Origin: Conchocele bisecta
Lineage: Eukaryota > Mollusca > Bivalvia > Lucinida > Thyasiridae
NCBI GenBank assembly: GCA_029237695.1
Contig: CM055275.1
Location: forward strand, 87,036,433 to 87,100,432
DNA length: 64,000 nucleotides
Reading direction: 5' to 3'
The position numbers and the translations under genes are program-made. Positions 38,457 through 49,947 of this stretch are shown one piece after another. Under the pieces are notes generated by a model that saw nothing but the letters and a program-made list of their open reading frames with translations, was not told the origin of the DNA and did no database searches. Numbering within the stretch: the first letter of the stretch is position 1; every line of letters starts with the position of its first letter.

Positions 38457-39518
38457 ATGGCCGCGGCCAGCATGTCGCGCCCGCCGAGGAATAGAATGGA
38501 TAATATATGCATGATGTTATGGTATTTTATGGCTCAGTGACTTGTAAATTAAGACATTTAGAGCTGAGAATACACCTGGGGAGAATGCCCAAATTCAGCA
38601 GTTGAATTTACAATATCCTGATTTGTTGCCAGGTGATCTTACCACAGCAAAATCTCTTTGCCTCACCACCTTTTACTTGGCTCCTATGAAAAGCAGGGGA
38701 TACTGGTTAAGACTTACAAGAATTAATTTCCATGGTCTCAAACGAAGACTATATATTGGAGTTGCAGTAAACGATTCCATGGATCTACAGGTCGGGTTGC
38801 TGAAATATCCAGGTATTGCGCACAATGAATATTTGGAGGATAGTAAACATGCATATGGAGTTTCAAGTCAATGAGTGAAGTGGTTGAGGAGATATAACTT
38901 ACGTAAAAACTTTAATGCAATGTTCACAAAAAATTTAACACAAACTTCTAAGACACTTGACCTTTGGCATGTGGGCAGCATGGGTATTGCGCACAATGAA
39001 TATTTGGAGGATGGTAAACATGCATATGAAGTTTCAAGTCAATGAGTGAAACGTTTGAGGAGATATAACATAAGTAAAAACAAACGCAATGTTTACAAAA
39101 AATTTAACACAAACTTCTAAGACACTTGACCTTGGGCATGTGGGCAGCATGGGTATTGTGCACAATGAATATTTGGAGGATGGTAAACATGCATATGAAG
39201 TTTCAAGTCAATGAGTGAAGCGGTTGAGGAGATATAACATACGTAAAAACTTTAACGCAAAGTTTACAAAAACTTTAACGCAAACTTCTAAGACATTTGA
39301 CCTTGACCTTGGGCATGTGGGCAGTATGGGTATTGCTTACAATGAATATTTGGAGGATGGTAAACATGCATATGAAGTTTCAAGTCATTCGGTGAAGTGG
39401 TTGCAGAGATACAACATATGTAAAAACTTTTAACGCAAATCCAGATGCACGTATGTACACGCACATACGGATGTCAAAGTTTCCGACTATATCGCGCTGT
39501 CCGCAAGCGGGCGCGACA
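38457..39518 (+). mobile_element. Core-repeat element (pearl/Helitron-like), complete copy
   Basis: 5' motif GGCCGCGGCCAGCATGTCGC then GCCCGCCGAGG; four core repeats of about 170-180 bp (GGGTATTGCGCACAATGAAT, GGAGGATGGTAAACATGCAT, GTTTCAAGTCAATGAGTGAA, GACCTTGGGCATGTGGGCAG); 3' end CACGTATGTAC...GACTATATCGCGCTGTCCGC then AAGCGGGCGCGACAAAAA, a hairpin (CGCGC/GCGCG around CCGC/GCGG). A GCATTTACA.T motif flanks both sides. No transposase. Confidence 0.75.
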
Positions 39519-39954
39519 AAAAATGTGCGTAATAGCATTTACAATTCGCGTATAGAAAAAAAATGCAGGGTGTTGATGTTCATACTTCACTATATTGTTA
39601 TTGAGATTCAATTCTACAATATGAAACAAACATATTACCATAAACTCACCTAATAAAGTGTGTATTAGCAAAAGTCTTAGGTCACTCTCCAAGAAATATA
39701 AAGTAAACAAAGAACGCACATGAGGAAAGACTACTCCGTCATAACTCTTATGTAAGGCAGTGTAACGAAATGTAATTAGAGTTATGTACTCAGAACTAAG
39801 TCGGGCAAGTCATTTTTCCAAGCAGTTACCCCATTGGGCAACAATGTTTTCCATAAAGTACTTTGTTATGGTCTAAAACTTGAGCATTATCTTCGGACAA
39901 GTGAAGAACTGATTTGGGCAAGTAAAACTTAATTACTTAGGGTTGCCTGAAGTA

Positions 39955-40340
39955 CCCACAATCACAGGCTCTGTGGTATGAACGAGAAAGACCTCTTTAA
40001 ATCATACCAAATTACATCTACATGTACAAGGTAGGACACTCGTCATCTTTTAAACCAACGGAAGTAGATTATTTACCTTGGACCCGGCTCACTAATTCAG
40101 TATAATTGTAACGCGCACGAAGGCCGGGACCAGCAGGGTCCCGGCCTTCTCGCGCTTTACAATTACTGAATTAGCGAGCAGGGCCCAAAGTACAATAGTA
40201 CCACTTCCGTTGGTTGAAAAGATGGCGAGTGTCCTACCTTGTACATGTAGATATTTAATATCGGAGTAAAATTGAGTATGTTTAAAAAGAGCGTAAAGTC
40301 GTTCATACCACAGTGCCTGTGCCCACAATTACTGCTATCA
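39955..40340. repeat. Large foldback element, ~170-bp arms
   Basis: Arms include GTGGTATGAACGA, CATGTACAAGGTAGGACACT and AATTGTAA.GCGC with inverses; centre AAGGCCGGGACCAGCAGGGT..CCGGCCTT. The outermost TGCCTGAAGTACCCACAATCAC pairs with GTGCCTGTGCCCACAATTAC in direct rather than inverse order, so the termini are unclear. Confidence 0.75.
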
Positions 40341-40589
40341 AATACTGACACTAACCTGTAACGTTCTTACTTCTTATATTCTGCATAAAGAATAGGTAGA
40401 TAAATAATTTACGTCATAATAACTTACTTGTAAACACTTGACGTTGTAAAAACTTACACCTCAAAATCCTGTTTGTAAAAAGTATTAGTCCGGCAATAGT
40501 ACAATACACATTTACATCACTCACAACTTACACAAGTAAGCTTTGGGAATATATAAATACGGTAGTATAATTATATACAATAACCAGCC

Positions 40590-41300
40590 GAGGGCTATCA
40601 AGCGTGACCTTTATAAAAGTGGTATTATAATGATCAAACATAAACATAGATCAAGTGGTTAGTGGATCTACATTTGCAAGCATTTGTAGACCCTGATCAA
40701 TTATGCAGTCTGATCAGGGTTTACGCTGGTTAGAAGACACATATTCTGGAATTTGGCATATGATGGCTTTAAACAGTGTAAACTACCTTGAAAGATCTTA
40801 GACTAGACTGGGTGAAAATATAAGGCTGTTTATTTTTCTCAAGTGCCACATTGTATGTATAATGAATACACAAACTGACTTAAACCTAGCCTCTTACATA
40901 TACCTGTAAGGGTATACTATACATACATGTATATGAAATACATATTTGGTAACGTAAAACATTTATCTACACAATGGCTGTTCAATTTCAATGAGCGTCA
41001 GTAATTCTTGTTTATTAAATCAGATGAATACACCTGTGATCTTATTTTTGATGAGTTTCTTGACCATTTATCTCAGGTGATAACGTCTGTTCGTGATCGC
41101 ATAGCACACAACTATGGCCTAGAATGATCAAATGCCTGATATCCAGTGAGACCTCTCTAAGCCGGACATCCTGAGGACCTCCCAGGGTGTCCGGCTTAGA
41201 GAGGTTTCACAGTATGTGGTGACCACCCTTTGAACCACCTGACCAAGCCAGTTCAAATGAGTCACAATACATACTTGCATTGAGAAATACGAAAAATAAA
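40590..41300. repeat. GATCAG dispersed repeat and half foldback with pogo-like end
   Basis: 40660-40740: GATCTACATTTGCAAGC ... CAGTCTGATCAGGGTTTACG. 41028-41213: one arm of the 32135-32430 family, ending in the hairpin CCTCTCTAAGCCGGACATCC / GGTGTCCGGCTTAGAGAGG. Confidence 0.6.
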
Positions 41301-41629
41301 TGTGTAATGAGTTAAAGGCATTGTGCTTCAGACGAGGTCTCAAATATTTAATGTGTAATTTTTCATGTTATGAATGAAAATGACCTATAGAAACCAAATG
41401 TAAAATTTTAATAATTTCCAATAACTGCCGAAAAGAAGCACATACATGTAAATTGATATTATTTAAATAGTCACTCTTTTCAATAATACATACATTTTAC
41501 TTGATCAACTTCCAAGTACACTGTAATTTGTGTTCTATTCAAGTATATCAGCAACTAATAAAAGGGGAGATAAAAGTGTAATGTACTTTCACAATATTAC
41601 ACATAAACACAATATGTGAAAGGTAAGTC

Positions 41630-41869
41630 TTAACCCTTTCAACACCACAGACCTCTATAGAGACAATGTTTGCAAACAGTGCAGATCCAGAAGAGCCGGC
41701 TCGTAACGAGCCGTCTCATCAGGATCTCCACTGTTTGTTAATAATTTTAAACGTCGTACAGATTACCCTTTTAGAAGAATGGGATAATTTGAATGAACAA
41801 AATTAATGAAATAGCGTGAAACATTGGCATGGAACATCCTATTAAGTTACTTGGTGTTGAAAGGGTTAA
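41630..41869. mobile_element. Second piggyBac-like MITE family, TTAA-flanked
   Basis: TTAA, CCCTTTCAACACCA ... TTGGTGTTGAAAGGG, TTAA, 232 bp between the target sites. Inner dyad AGCCGGCTCGTAACGAGCCG. It abuts a solo family A half (41870-41949) that ends in its own TTAA. Confidence 0.85.
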
Positions 41870-42276
41870 GCAAGTTTTTGATGATAAAAATGAAAAATAG
41901 AAAATAAACAGCAGACGACAAAATAATAAGATAGCGGTCTAAGGGTTAAAGTGGCTGAACTGTAAGTCACTACAATCATAAACTATTATTATCTAAGATA
42001 CATAAGTGCATGTAAAGTACAAGGCTACTTAATTAGTCATTTAATACACTGCTATCTTAATTTTTTGTCGTCTGCTGTTTATTTTCTATTTTTCATTTTT
42101 ATCATCAAGAACATGCTTTGACAGCACTTTAGAATAATTTACAACATGCTTTGACAGCACTTCAGATTGGAAATGATTCTGAAGTGCTGTCAAACCATGT
42201 TTTTATTGAGAAATAAGGCAAGATATAAAAGCAACAGCAGACGACAATTGTTGTGTGTAGCAGTCTAAGGGTTAGT
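41870..42276. mobile_element. Solo family A arm and a full family A MITE
   Basis: 41870-41949: AAGTTTTTGATGATAAAAAT ... AGATAGCGGTCTAAGGG, TTAA, right arm only. 42037-42276: full foldback (TACACTGCTATCTTAATT ... GTAGCAGTCTAAGGGTTA); the left TTAA has decayed. Confidence 0.8.
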
Positions 42277-43655
42277 ACAAGTTGTTGTTCACATATTCTG
42301 ATATGTGAACTATAACATACTTATAGTTCAGCCAAGCGTACAATGCAATGTCCCATCTGAGTATTGATTTTCCATTTCCTGTCGAACAGTTAATGATTAA
42401 ATCTGGTAATATGTATTTTTAAAGTAATATTGGGGTTAAATGTTGCAATATGTGAAATAAGTGAAGCACAATGCTGCCCAGCGATTGGCTTAGAACGTAG
42501 GGCGAACTATGAGGGGCGTTCATTATATTTTTTGACAACATGAGTTTATTTCGGTAACTAACACCATCACATTCCTGAAACTTTCACATTCCGTCATAAA
42601 CTCCTCTCCTTGGTGTGCATACATTTTCAGCAGAAATAATCGCATGTCACACGCTGCGCAGTCGTCCTATTTTGGTACATTGTATACTGTGCATCTCTGA
42701 ATAGACGGAGTTTGTCAGGCCCTGAATCCTTTGAAACTTGTGTCTACTGTCTGTTTCTCGAAAGCTGCCCAAATTTTACGGCCATATAAACAATTCAAAA
42801 ACAATATTTTTTTTAGATAATATTAAATTAAAGGAAAATTTAAGAATGAGCCTTCTTTTTATTTTGTGAAATTTGGTCAAATATTGATTTTATTGCAAAA
42901 AACAATTTCCCCATGTTAAATTCAAAGATGTCTATGGGAATTTAACATGGGGAAATAATTTAGAATTTCAGAAATACTTGACTGATTTTTAAAATTTAAC
43001 TTTTGTTTTCTTAGTTAGATCATTTCCAAGCTATCTAGCCAGGTTTCGGAGTCAATTTCCCTTTTTTTTTTTTTCCATTTTTTTTTTTTTTGACTCCTCC
43101 CACAACTCCTCTACCTCTTTTTCCCCCATGTAAAATTCCCATAGAGAAATCAATTTTCCGTAATTTTTCGAAGAACGTTATGTCACTGTCGCTCATTTAC
43201 ATAGTTATTGCCATTGTTTATTGAGGGGTCACATTGTCGTGACGTTGAAGTATTTTTGGCTTAATGTCATTCGTGAAATTTCTTTACCACTTGCGACATG
43301 TCAGTTTCTTTTCAATATTGCCAATTGATTGCCGCTTTCTTTGGTAGAATATTCACACATACTACACCTTGGTAATTAAATTGTAAATAACGTCCTGTAA
43401 TTCTGAAATTCTAGCCTTCACACATCAGCATTTTCATGTTCGTTCCGTATGCACACCAGTTGTGAACATTATCTCGCACATAAAATTGTTCAAATAAGTT
43501 CTTCATGGAAAACAACATCAAAAATACGAGCCGATTCACACAGAGCTGAATTTAATTAATGTGTAGAAAACTATTTGTTTACATCCACACATTTTAAAAT
43601 AGTAAAAAGTTTAAATTCTCGTTCATAATCCTCTTTGGTGCACTACGCATATGCT
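42277..43655. other. Mostly unrecognised; one family Z copy
   Basis: 42730-43150 is family Z (CTACTGTCTGTTTC...CAAATATTGATTTTATTGC...ATGTTAAATTC hairpin with GAATTTAACAT) with a T-rich run at 43055-43092. 42277-42730 and 43150-43655 show no gene, repeat or structure that I can support. Confidence 0.5.
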
Positions 43656-43659
43656 CACG

Positions 43660-43875
43660 TTAACCCTCGCTACGCGGGAGATGAAAGTTGCCGTCTGCTG
43701 TTTTTTATCTTTGCCTTAATTCTCAACAAAAAACATGTTTTAGTAGCACATGAGAATCGTCTCCAGTGGAGACGATTCTCTTGCGCTGTCAACACAGGTT
43801 TTTATCGAAAAATATTGAAAATAAAACATTTCCAGCAGACGACAAAATTTAATTCAGCGTAGTAAGAGTTAAACA
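43660..43875. mobile_element. piggyBac-like MITE, family A'
   Basis: TTAA, CCCTCGCTACGCGG ... CAGCGTAGTAAGAG, TTAA; hairpin GAATCGTCTCCAGTGGAGAC. Confidence 0.88.
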
Positions 43876-44064
43876 GTGTCTCAGTCGCATGTCACTGACT
43901 AAATTCGTTAGGTAACCATTTTATGCAATAAAAAAATAAAATTTAGCATAAGCAAAATGATTTATTACATGTAGTTCAAAGAAAATTTAAATTTAGCATA
44001 AGTATAAGCAAAATGTTGTATTAGTTCAAAGAAAAGTAACATTCTGCATAAGCAAAATGTTGCA

Positions 44065-44298
44065 TTAACCCTTAGACCGACCGCTACACACAATAATTGT
44101 TGTCTGCTGTTGCTTTTATATCTTGCCTTATTTCTCAATAAAAACATGGTTTAACAGAACTTTAGAATCATTTCCAACGGAAATGATTCTTAAGTGCTGT
44201 CAAATCATGTTGTAAATTATTCTAAAGTGCTGTTGATGATAAAAATGGAAATAGAACAGCAGACGACCAAAAATTAAGATAGCGGTGTAAGGGTTAAC
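44065..44298. mobile_element. piggyBac-like MITE, family A
   Basis: TTAA, CCCTTAGACCGACCGC ... GATAGCGGTGTAAGGG, TTAA; hairpin GAATCATTTCCAACGGAAATGATTC. Small AAATTTAGCATAAG tandem repeats precede it at 43930-44060. Confidence 0.88.
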
Positions 44299-44332
44299 CC
44301 TCTATATGTCGGATAGAATTGCAATTTACAAT

Positions 44333-44925
44333 AGTATGAAAATGCGATAATTTTCTGCTGGTTATTTTCTCTATTTCTATTCGAAAGTATCTGTTGTTAC
44401 CACTCATATGAACCGTCTCGACGAGACGGTTCAAATGAGTGGTAACAACATATACTTTCATTGAGAAATGAAGAAAATAGAAAAAAATGTTGTTACGGGA
44501 CGGTTCAAATGAGTGGTAACAACAGATACTTTTATAGAGAAATAAACAAAACAATAAGAATAGTATTGTATCCATAGACTTTAATGAAAAGCAAAATTAC
44601 CAATTCTGAGCAAAGTGTACGCGAACATCCATGTTTTCTCGTTAACAGTAACGATGATGTATGAAAATGAGATAATTTTCTGCTGGTTATTTTCTCTATT
44701 TCTGTTCAAAAGTATCTGTTGTTACCACTCATATGAACTGTCTCGATGAGACAGTTCAAATGAGTGGTAACAACATATACTTTCGAAGTGAAATATAGAA
44801 AATATCGAAACAAATTTTACGAGTTAATTTAAAAAAAAAAGAGCAAAATTGCCAATTCTGAGCAAAGTGTACGCGAACATATCCATGTTTTCTCATTAAC
44901 AGTAACGATGATGTATGCCAATTGA
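44333..44925. repeat. Direct duplication of a family B foldback
   Basis: Two copies of about 250-330 bp, each with TTTCTGCTGGTTATTTTCTC, the hairpin TTGTTACCACTCATATGAAC / inverse with GTCTCGACGAGAC centre, and CAATTCTGAGCAAAGTGTAC. Other family B copies: 52470-52585 and 58850-58975. Confidence 0.8.
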
Positions 44926-45005
44926 ATCACTTTAGACATACATGTACAAATATACGTAGAATGGATGAATTATCAATAGTACCAGTATAGTGCCATCCCA
45001 GTCCG

Positions 45006-45374
45006 ACATTCACAGCGCTTCCAGATAAGGTGCGTATTGGCGTATTTTACGCAATTATTTTAGCTGAATACGCATTGATTATCAAAAGTGAGAGTACAAA
45101 ATACGCACAGCAATGTGAAAATACGCATTGATTTTCAAATTGAGTAGTGAAAATACTGTCATAAAGTTGAAATTTCACTTAGTTGAGCTGCAATTGCTTT
45201 TTCCAGCTCAAATAAGTGAATGTTTAAATTTGTTATATTGCTTTATCATTTGTTCCCTATTTAGTAATGAAGAAAATCAATAATCCATTTGTAAAAGTAA
45301 AATATGCAATGATTTTGAAATCATGGGGTATAGTACGCTTTAGACACAAAGCTTATCTGGAGCTCTGCATTCAC
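45006..45374. mobile_element. hAT-like element, family E, with target duplication and empty-site paralogue
   Basis: ACATTCAC (45006-45013) and GCATTCAC (45367-45374) flank AGCGCTTCCAGATAAGGTG ... CTTATCTGGAGCTCT. A second copy of the flanking sequence at 46628-46727 lacks the insertion and has one CATTCACA. Confidence 0.88.
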
Positions 45375-45417
45375 ATATCGGTCACTGCTTGAGAATATGT
45401 ACCTTACGATGTTGGCA

Positions 45418-45675
45418 ACAAGCGTAGTCCTAGATCAACCTGCGCCTGCGCATCCATGCAGACTGATCAGGGCCTACACTATTTTTCATTCAGTCACTGA
45501 AGCAGACTAATTGCCATTTAGAAGAAAAAGACTAATTAAAAAGAAAATATGGTTGCCTTGATTGTGTCTATGTTGGTTGCCTTGATTGTGTCTATGCTGG
45601 TTGCCTTGATTGTGTCTATGCTGGTTGCCTTGATTGTGGCTATGCTGGTTGCCTTGATTGTGGCTATGCTGGTTT
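45418..45675. repeat. GATCAG repeat and 24-bp minisatellite
   Basis: 45420-45490: dispersed GATCA.CCTGCGC repeat. 45551-45672: five copies of GGTTGCCTTGATTGTGTCTA plus TGCT. Confidence 0.85.
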
Positions 45676-45728
45676 CGTCCATGATAAAATAATGGTCAGC
45701 TAATGAGAAAATAGTGTATTATGAAAAC

Positions 45729-46535
45729 TTTGACCCTTACACCGCTATCTTAATTCTGTTGTTGTCTGCTGTTTATTTTCTATTTTCCATTTTTTATCAT
45801 CAAAAACATGCTTTGACAGCACTTTAGAATAATTTACAACATGGTTTGACAGCACTTCTGAATCATTTAGAAAAAATGAAACCAAAAACTTTTACCCGGA
45901 TGCATGTATGTACATATGGACGTACGCCAATGTGCCGACTATATCGCGCTGTCCGCAAGCGGACGCGACAAAAAACTGGACCAACAGACAGACAGCCAAA
46001 CATTGCAAGTATAAAACCCTCAGTAAGACCCACATTGTCACGACATGTATCATACAGAAAACGCCCAGGGTCATTACAATATTGGTATTTTATTAATCCT
46101 CATTATTAATCAAAACAGTTTATCTGATTTTGTTGCAGATACATCAGACCTAAAGGCAGAAAATACGACAATGTATAGACATAGAGAGAATTTACAAAAT
46201 GTAGTTTTCTAGAAATATATATAAACTAGAAAATGGTGACAGCTATTGTAGGAATGGTGCCAAAGTCAGGAAATTTCTCAATAAAAACATGTTTTGGCAG
46301 CACTTCAGAATCATTTCCAATCCAATGGAAATGATTCTATCATTCTGAAGTGCTGTCAAAGCATGTTGTAAATTATTCTAAAGTGCTGTCAAAGCATGTT
46401 TTTGATGATAAAAATGGAAAATAAACAGCAGACGACAAAAGAATTAAGATAGCGGTGTAAAGGTTAATCAAAGAAGTTTATCTGATTTTGTTGCAGATAA
46501 ATCAGACCTAAAGGCAGAAAATACGACAATAACAA
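45729..46535. repeat. Broken family A halves, core-repeat 3' end, flanking duplication
   Basis: 45729-45870: left half of family A, then directly a core-repeat 3' end (45890-45985, CTGTCCGCAAGCGG). 46271-46469: right part of family A. TTATCTGATTTTGTTGCAGA plus CAGACCTAAAGGCAGAAAAT occurs at 46118-46172 and again at 46478-46531. Confidence 0.7.
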
Positions 46536-46539
46536 GAAA

Positions 46540-47545
46540 ATGTAGCCTGGGGCCGTTTCACTAAACTTTGTACGACTAAACTGTTCATAAGTGCAAATTT
46601 AGATATAGAAATATATGTAGAATGGATGAATTATCAATAGCACCAGTATAGAGCCAGAGCCATCCCAGTCTGACATTCACATATCAGTCACTGCTTGAGA
46701 ATATGTACCTTACGATGTAGGCAACAAAAAAAACGCGCTTTGACAGGCCGTGCCACATATAGGCTATCATTTTAATAAAGACTATATGACCGTTATTAAT
46801 TTCAACTGATGGTGTGAAATTGACAATAAGAAAGCAAAATACTAATGGTATTGCTAATTGAACCGCTTACATGTAATTACAACATGCTATTAAATGGTGC
46901 ACCAAAGCAAGCCGCGGGATGTACTTATCATGAAGATAATTACTCCCCTTTGTATATAATTTCCAAAGCGAGGCTGGGTTCAGAAACAATAACAACAAAA
47001 TAAGATGACATAACAAAATAAATTTAATTGACTATTTTTGCCATTTTTAATTGATAAAAAGCAGATACACTGCACGATCGTGCAATAGCGAATCGTCCAG
47101 TGGAAGTGCATACAGCCAAGACTATGCATGCATATAGATTACAATAAAATGTGAAATACATGGCCGACTTTGTTGTGAAACCGGGCAAATGTTTGACCCT
47201 TGGAACGGCCACCTGTAAATGGCGTGCCATCGCAATATACCCATTTTCCCCACATGCTAGGTAGAAAAGGGGGAGATAATCCATGACAGGGGGTCAAATC
47301 AAAAATAGAAATTCACTTTGCGCATCTACACACCATAAGGAATGCACACACTAAGTTTCTAGACCCTACCTATTACGGTTAAAAACTTTTACTTGCAAGA
47401 AACGTGACGGACTGACGTATGGGCGTACGCACGTACATACAGATAGACGGACGGACAACCCGTGACAAAAACAATATACATTTATTTTTCAAAAAGTAGA
47501 TATAAATTAACATACCGGTATGTGCTGTAAAGGAACACATTGCCT
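46540..47545. other. Empty-site paralogue and core-repeat fragment; otherwise nothing clear
   Basis: 46605-46727 repeats 44955-45421 without the family E insertion. 47270-47470 resembles 52660-53040 (GAAATTCACTTTGCGCATCT, ACACACCATAAGGAA) and ends in GGACGGAC. The remainder shows nothing supportable. Confidence 0.5.
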
Positions 47546-47551
47546 TACTGC

Positions 47552-47775
47552 CTTAACCCTCACTACACTGAATTGAATTTTGCCATATGCTGGAAATGTT
47601 TTATTTTTAATATTTTTAATATTTCTCGATAAAAACCTGTTTTGACAGCGCATGAGAATCGTCTCCACTGGAGACGATTCTCATGTGCTGCCAAAACAGG
47701 TTTTTTGTTAAGAATTAAAGCAAAAATGAAAAACAGCAGACGGCCATTTCCGTCAACAGCGTAGGAAGGGTTAAA
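47552..47775. mobile_element. piggyBac-like MITE, family A'
   Basis: TTAA, CCCTCACTACACTG ... CAGCGTAGGAAGGG, TTAA; hairpin GAATCGTCTCCACTGGAGAC. Confidence 0.9.
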
Positions 47776-49364
47776 CATTGTATGCCGTAACATAAAGAGG
47801 AATTCTGAATTTACGAACAGTCTGTAGCCCCAAATCTGCCTGCAATGATTTCTACATTACTTCACACCCATCTACTCGATCATACACAAAATTTATCGCA
47901 TTTTTGTGAAATAATTATCGCCCAAAAAACATAAATGTAAGGCCATAAAAAAAGTACTTTGGTTCTCAGACACTGGGTTTGAGGAATGTGACACAGGAGG
48001 GCGGATTTATTTAATATATTTTTGTTCGAAATCTTCATCTCTGATTTTTTTAGTCGCCAGATGCCAATTAAATGTGTGGTACACTTACATGCTTAGGCCT
48101 ATCAAACGAATTGTTTGTTTAGGGGAACAGGCTCAAAATCTGTAGGTAGGGTAGGTAGATTTTTTGTTTTTATATAAAGCTGTAAATCTATAAATAAAAC
48201 TTGTACCTTGTTTACTTTACATGCCATTAGTTGTAGTATGAAGTATCAGTGGCAAAGAAAATTTGGTCATGGGTCGTCTTCTATAGAAATCTACTGCTTT
48301 GGTCGGACTACCACAATGCATCTGGTAGTTTATAGCAAAATTAATTGGTCCATGGTGTCAAAATGCATCTGCACCAAACTTTGTTTTACATCAATATATG
48401 CGCAAATTGCTCGACCAACATTTTTATTGAGAGGTGTAATTTGATAGCTATAAAAATGAAATGTAAAATATACTACGGTATCTTTATATATACCTCATCC
48501 ATCAACGTGGTTAGTTTCTCAGAGTAGACAATCGGTTGTATAATTTTGTGTCCATGGTCCGGAATCGCTCGGGCTTAAACTGATTTATACACGTAAGCAC
48601 TGCTCGCAATCAGGTATTAATCTCCGCAAACACTGATGAACTAGGGAATATGTCAAATGTTCGTCGTTCTGGAGAATAATGGCATACATCATTGTTCATA
48701 CGTAACAAGATGCGAATCCCAGTAGACGAAACCCCAGCCATCGTGCCAATTGGCGATTTCTGTTGTTGTTGTTGATTGTGGGCTTATATTCGGATAACCT
48801 CTGCAGTTACTACAATGCTTGTTCCGGCGCTTAGTTTTCGCCGCACCTAGAGACGTTAGACGGTCGCAAGAGTAAAAAAAAGATGAAATGTCATTTACCA
48901 ACAAAGTTGCATGAAACATAGAATGGGTGTGAGACAAAAGTCACAAGGAGAGGGATAAAAATTAACAAAATTAACAAAATAGACAAAAACTTTCTTCTTC
49001 TTCTGAAACGTGGAAAAAAAATAGTGTAGGCACATAATGTTAATAACATAGCAGTTAGGGTCAGGTGCCCAGAAACAAACAATTGTTTTTGATAGGCCAT
49101 ATTAAAGCTACTATAACCTCTTTAGATGTGAAAAATATTTTCGTCAGACATGATTGGATTTAACTTAGTTTTGCAGGGTAGTGTTTTTGATCGATCGTGT
49201 GGCATATTTATAATATGTTTTTATTTCTCCATGATGATAAAATGCCCTGGTGCGCAGGGATATTTTCTGACACGGTGATTATTATAATAATCTGAGAATC
49301 AAAGTACTTTTTTATGGCCTAATAACACCACAACCATGCCGAAATATAAATTGCTGATTATTAC
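47776..49364. other. Low-repeat stretch next to the exon-like segment
   Basis: One of the few stretches of more than 1 kb with no recognised repeat. On the minus strand it contains open stretches (48689-48846 and 48899-49100) that I considered as exons and rejected. Any downstream exon of the 49365-49595 segment would lie here. Confidence 0.35.
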
Positions 49365-49595
49365 CTGCGCCCAGGTATTCCACATCGCCAGAGTCGGAAA
49401 TATCATCTTCTTCATCCGACGAGGAATCAAACTCGCATCGTTTGCCGTCGCACACCACGCCATTATCGCTGTTCAATGTGTAATATTTGTGGTTGCTGAC
49501 GTTCGCACGACGACTGAAATTGCGGAGTGGTTTGGTTGCTTCTTTGTCCACCAAGTCCAGAGGCTGCCACTCGGACAACTTTGGCCGCATTCCGA
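49365..49595 (-). CDS. Exon-like segment of an unrecognised gene
   Basis: 231 bp, open over 76 codons plus split bases, phase 1 at both ends, between acceptor CACAATTTCAG and donor GCAG|gtaata. It encodes a polar stretch starting GMRPKLSEWQPLDLVDKEA and, after SNHKYYTLNSDNG, an acidic serine-rich run (FDSSSDEEDDISDSGD). Base composition is more balanced than its surroundings. I recognise no domain; the acidic Ser run suits casein-kinase-2-type phosphorylation, but that is inference. I found no convincing neighbouring exons. A copy of its acceptor edge lies at 49874-49947. Confidence 0.42.
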
Positions 49596-49688
49596 CTGAA
49601 ATTGTGGAGATTGTACAGTCACATATATATACAGTTACAGGGACGAACAGCTTGACCATAGCACCACCATTAACATTAACAATAACAG

Positions 49689-49873
49689 TATTTAACCCTT
49701 AGACCGCTATCTTATTTTTCTGTCGTTTGCTGTTTGTTTTCTATTTTCCAATTTTGTCATCAAAAAAATACTTTAACAGCACTTTATAATAATTTACAAC
49801 ATGCTTTGACAGCACTTCTGAATCATTTCCAATGGAAATGTTTCTGAATTGCTGTCAAACCATGTTTTTATTG
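49689..49873. mobile_element. Truncated piggyBac-like MITE, family A
   Basis: TTAA (49693-49696), CCCTTAGACCGCTATC ... AAACCATGTTTTTATTG, stopping before the right terminus exactly where the 74-bp exon-edge copy begins. Confidence 0.85.
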
Positions 49874-49947
49874 GCTTCTTTGTCCACCAAGTCCAGAGGT
49901 TGCCACTCGGACAACTTTGGCCGCATTCCGCCTGAAATTGTGGAGAT
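49874..49947 (-). pseudogene. 74-bp copy of the exon-like segment's acceptor edge
   Basis: Matches 49538-49611 with two mismatches (about 58 bp of exon plus 16 bp of intron including TTTCAG). It lacks the rest of the exon. Confidence 0.9.

Noticed and set aside
48689..49100. Possible membrane exon (RRRRKFLSILLILLIF...) and terminal exon (AAKTKRRNKHCSNC...) on the minus strand
   Set aside because: The intron between them would be only 52 bp, the membrane exon's phase does not fit the 49365-49595 segment, and AT-rich DNA readily gives hydrophobic frames. Transcript reads would decide.
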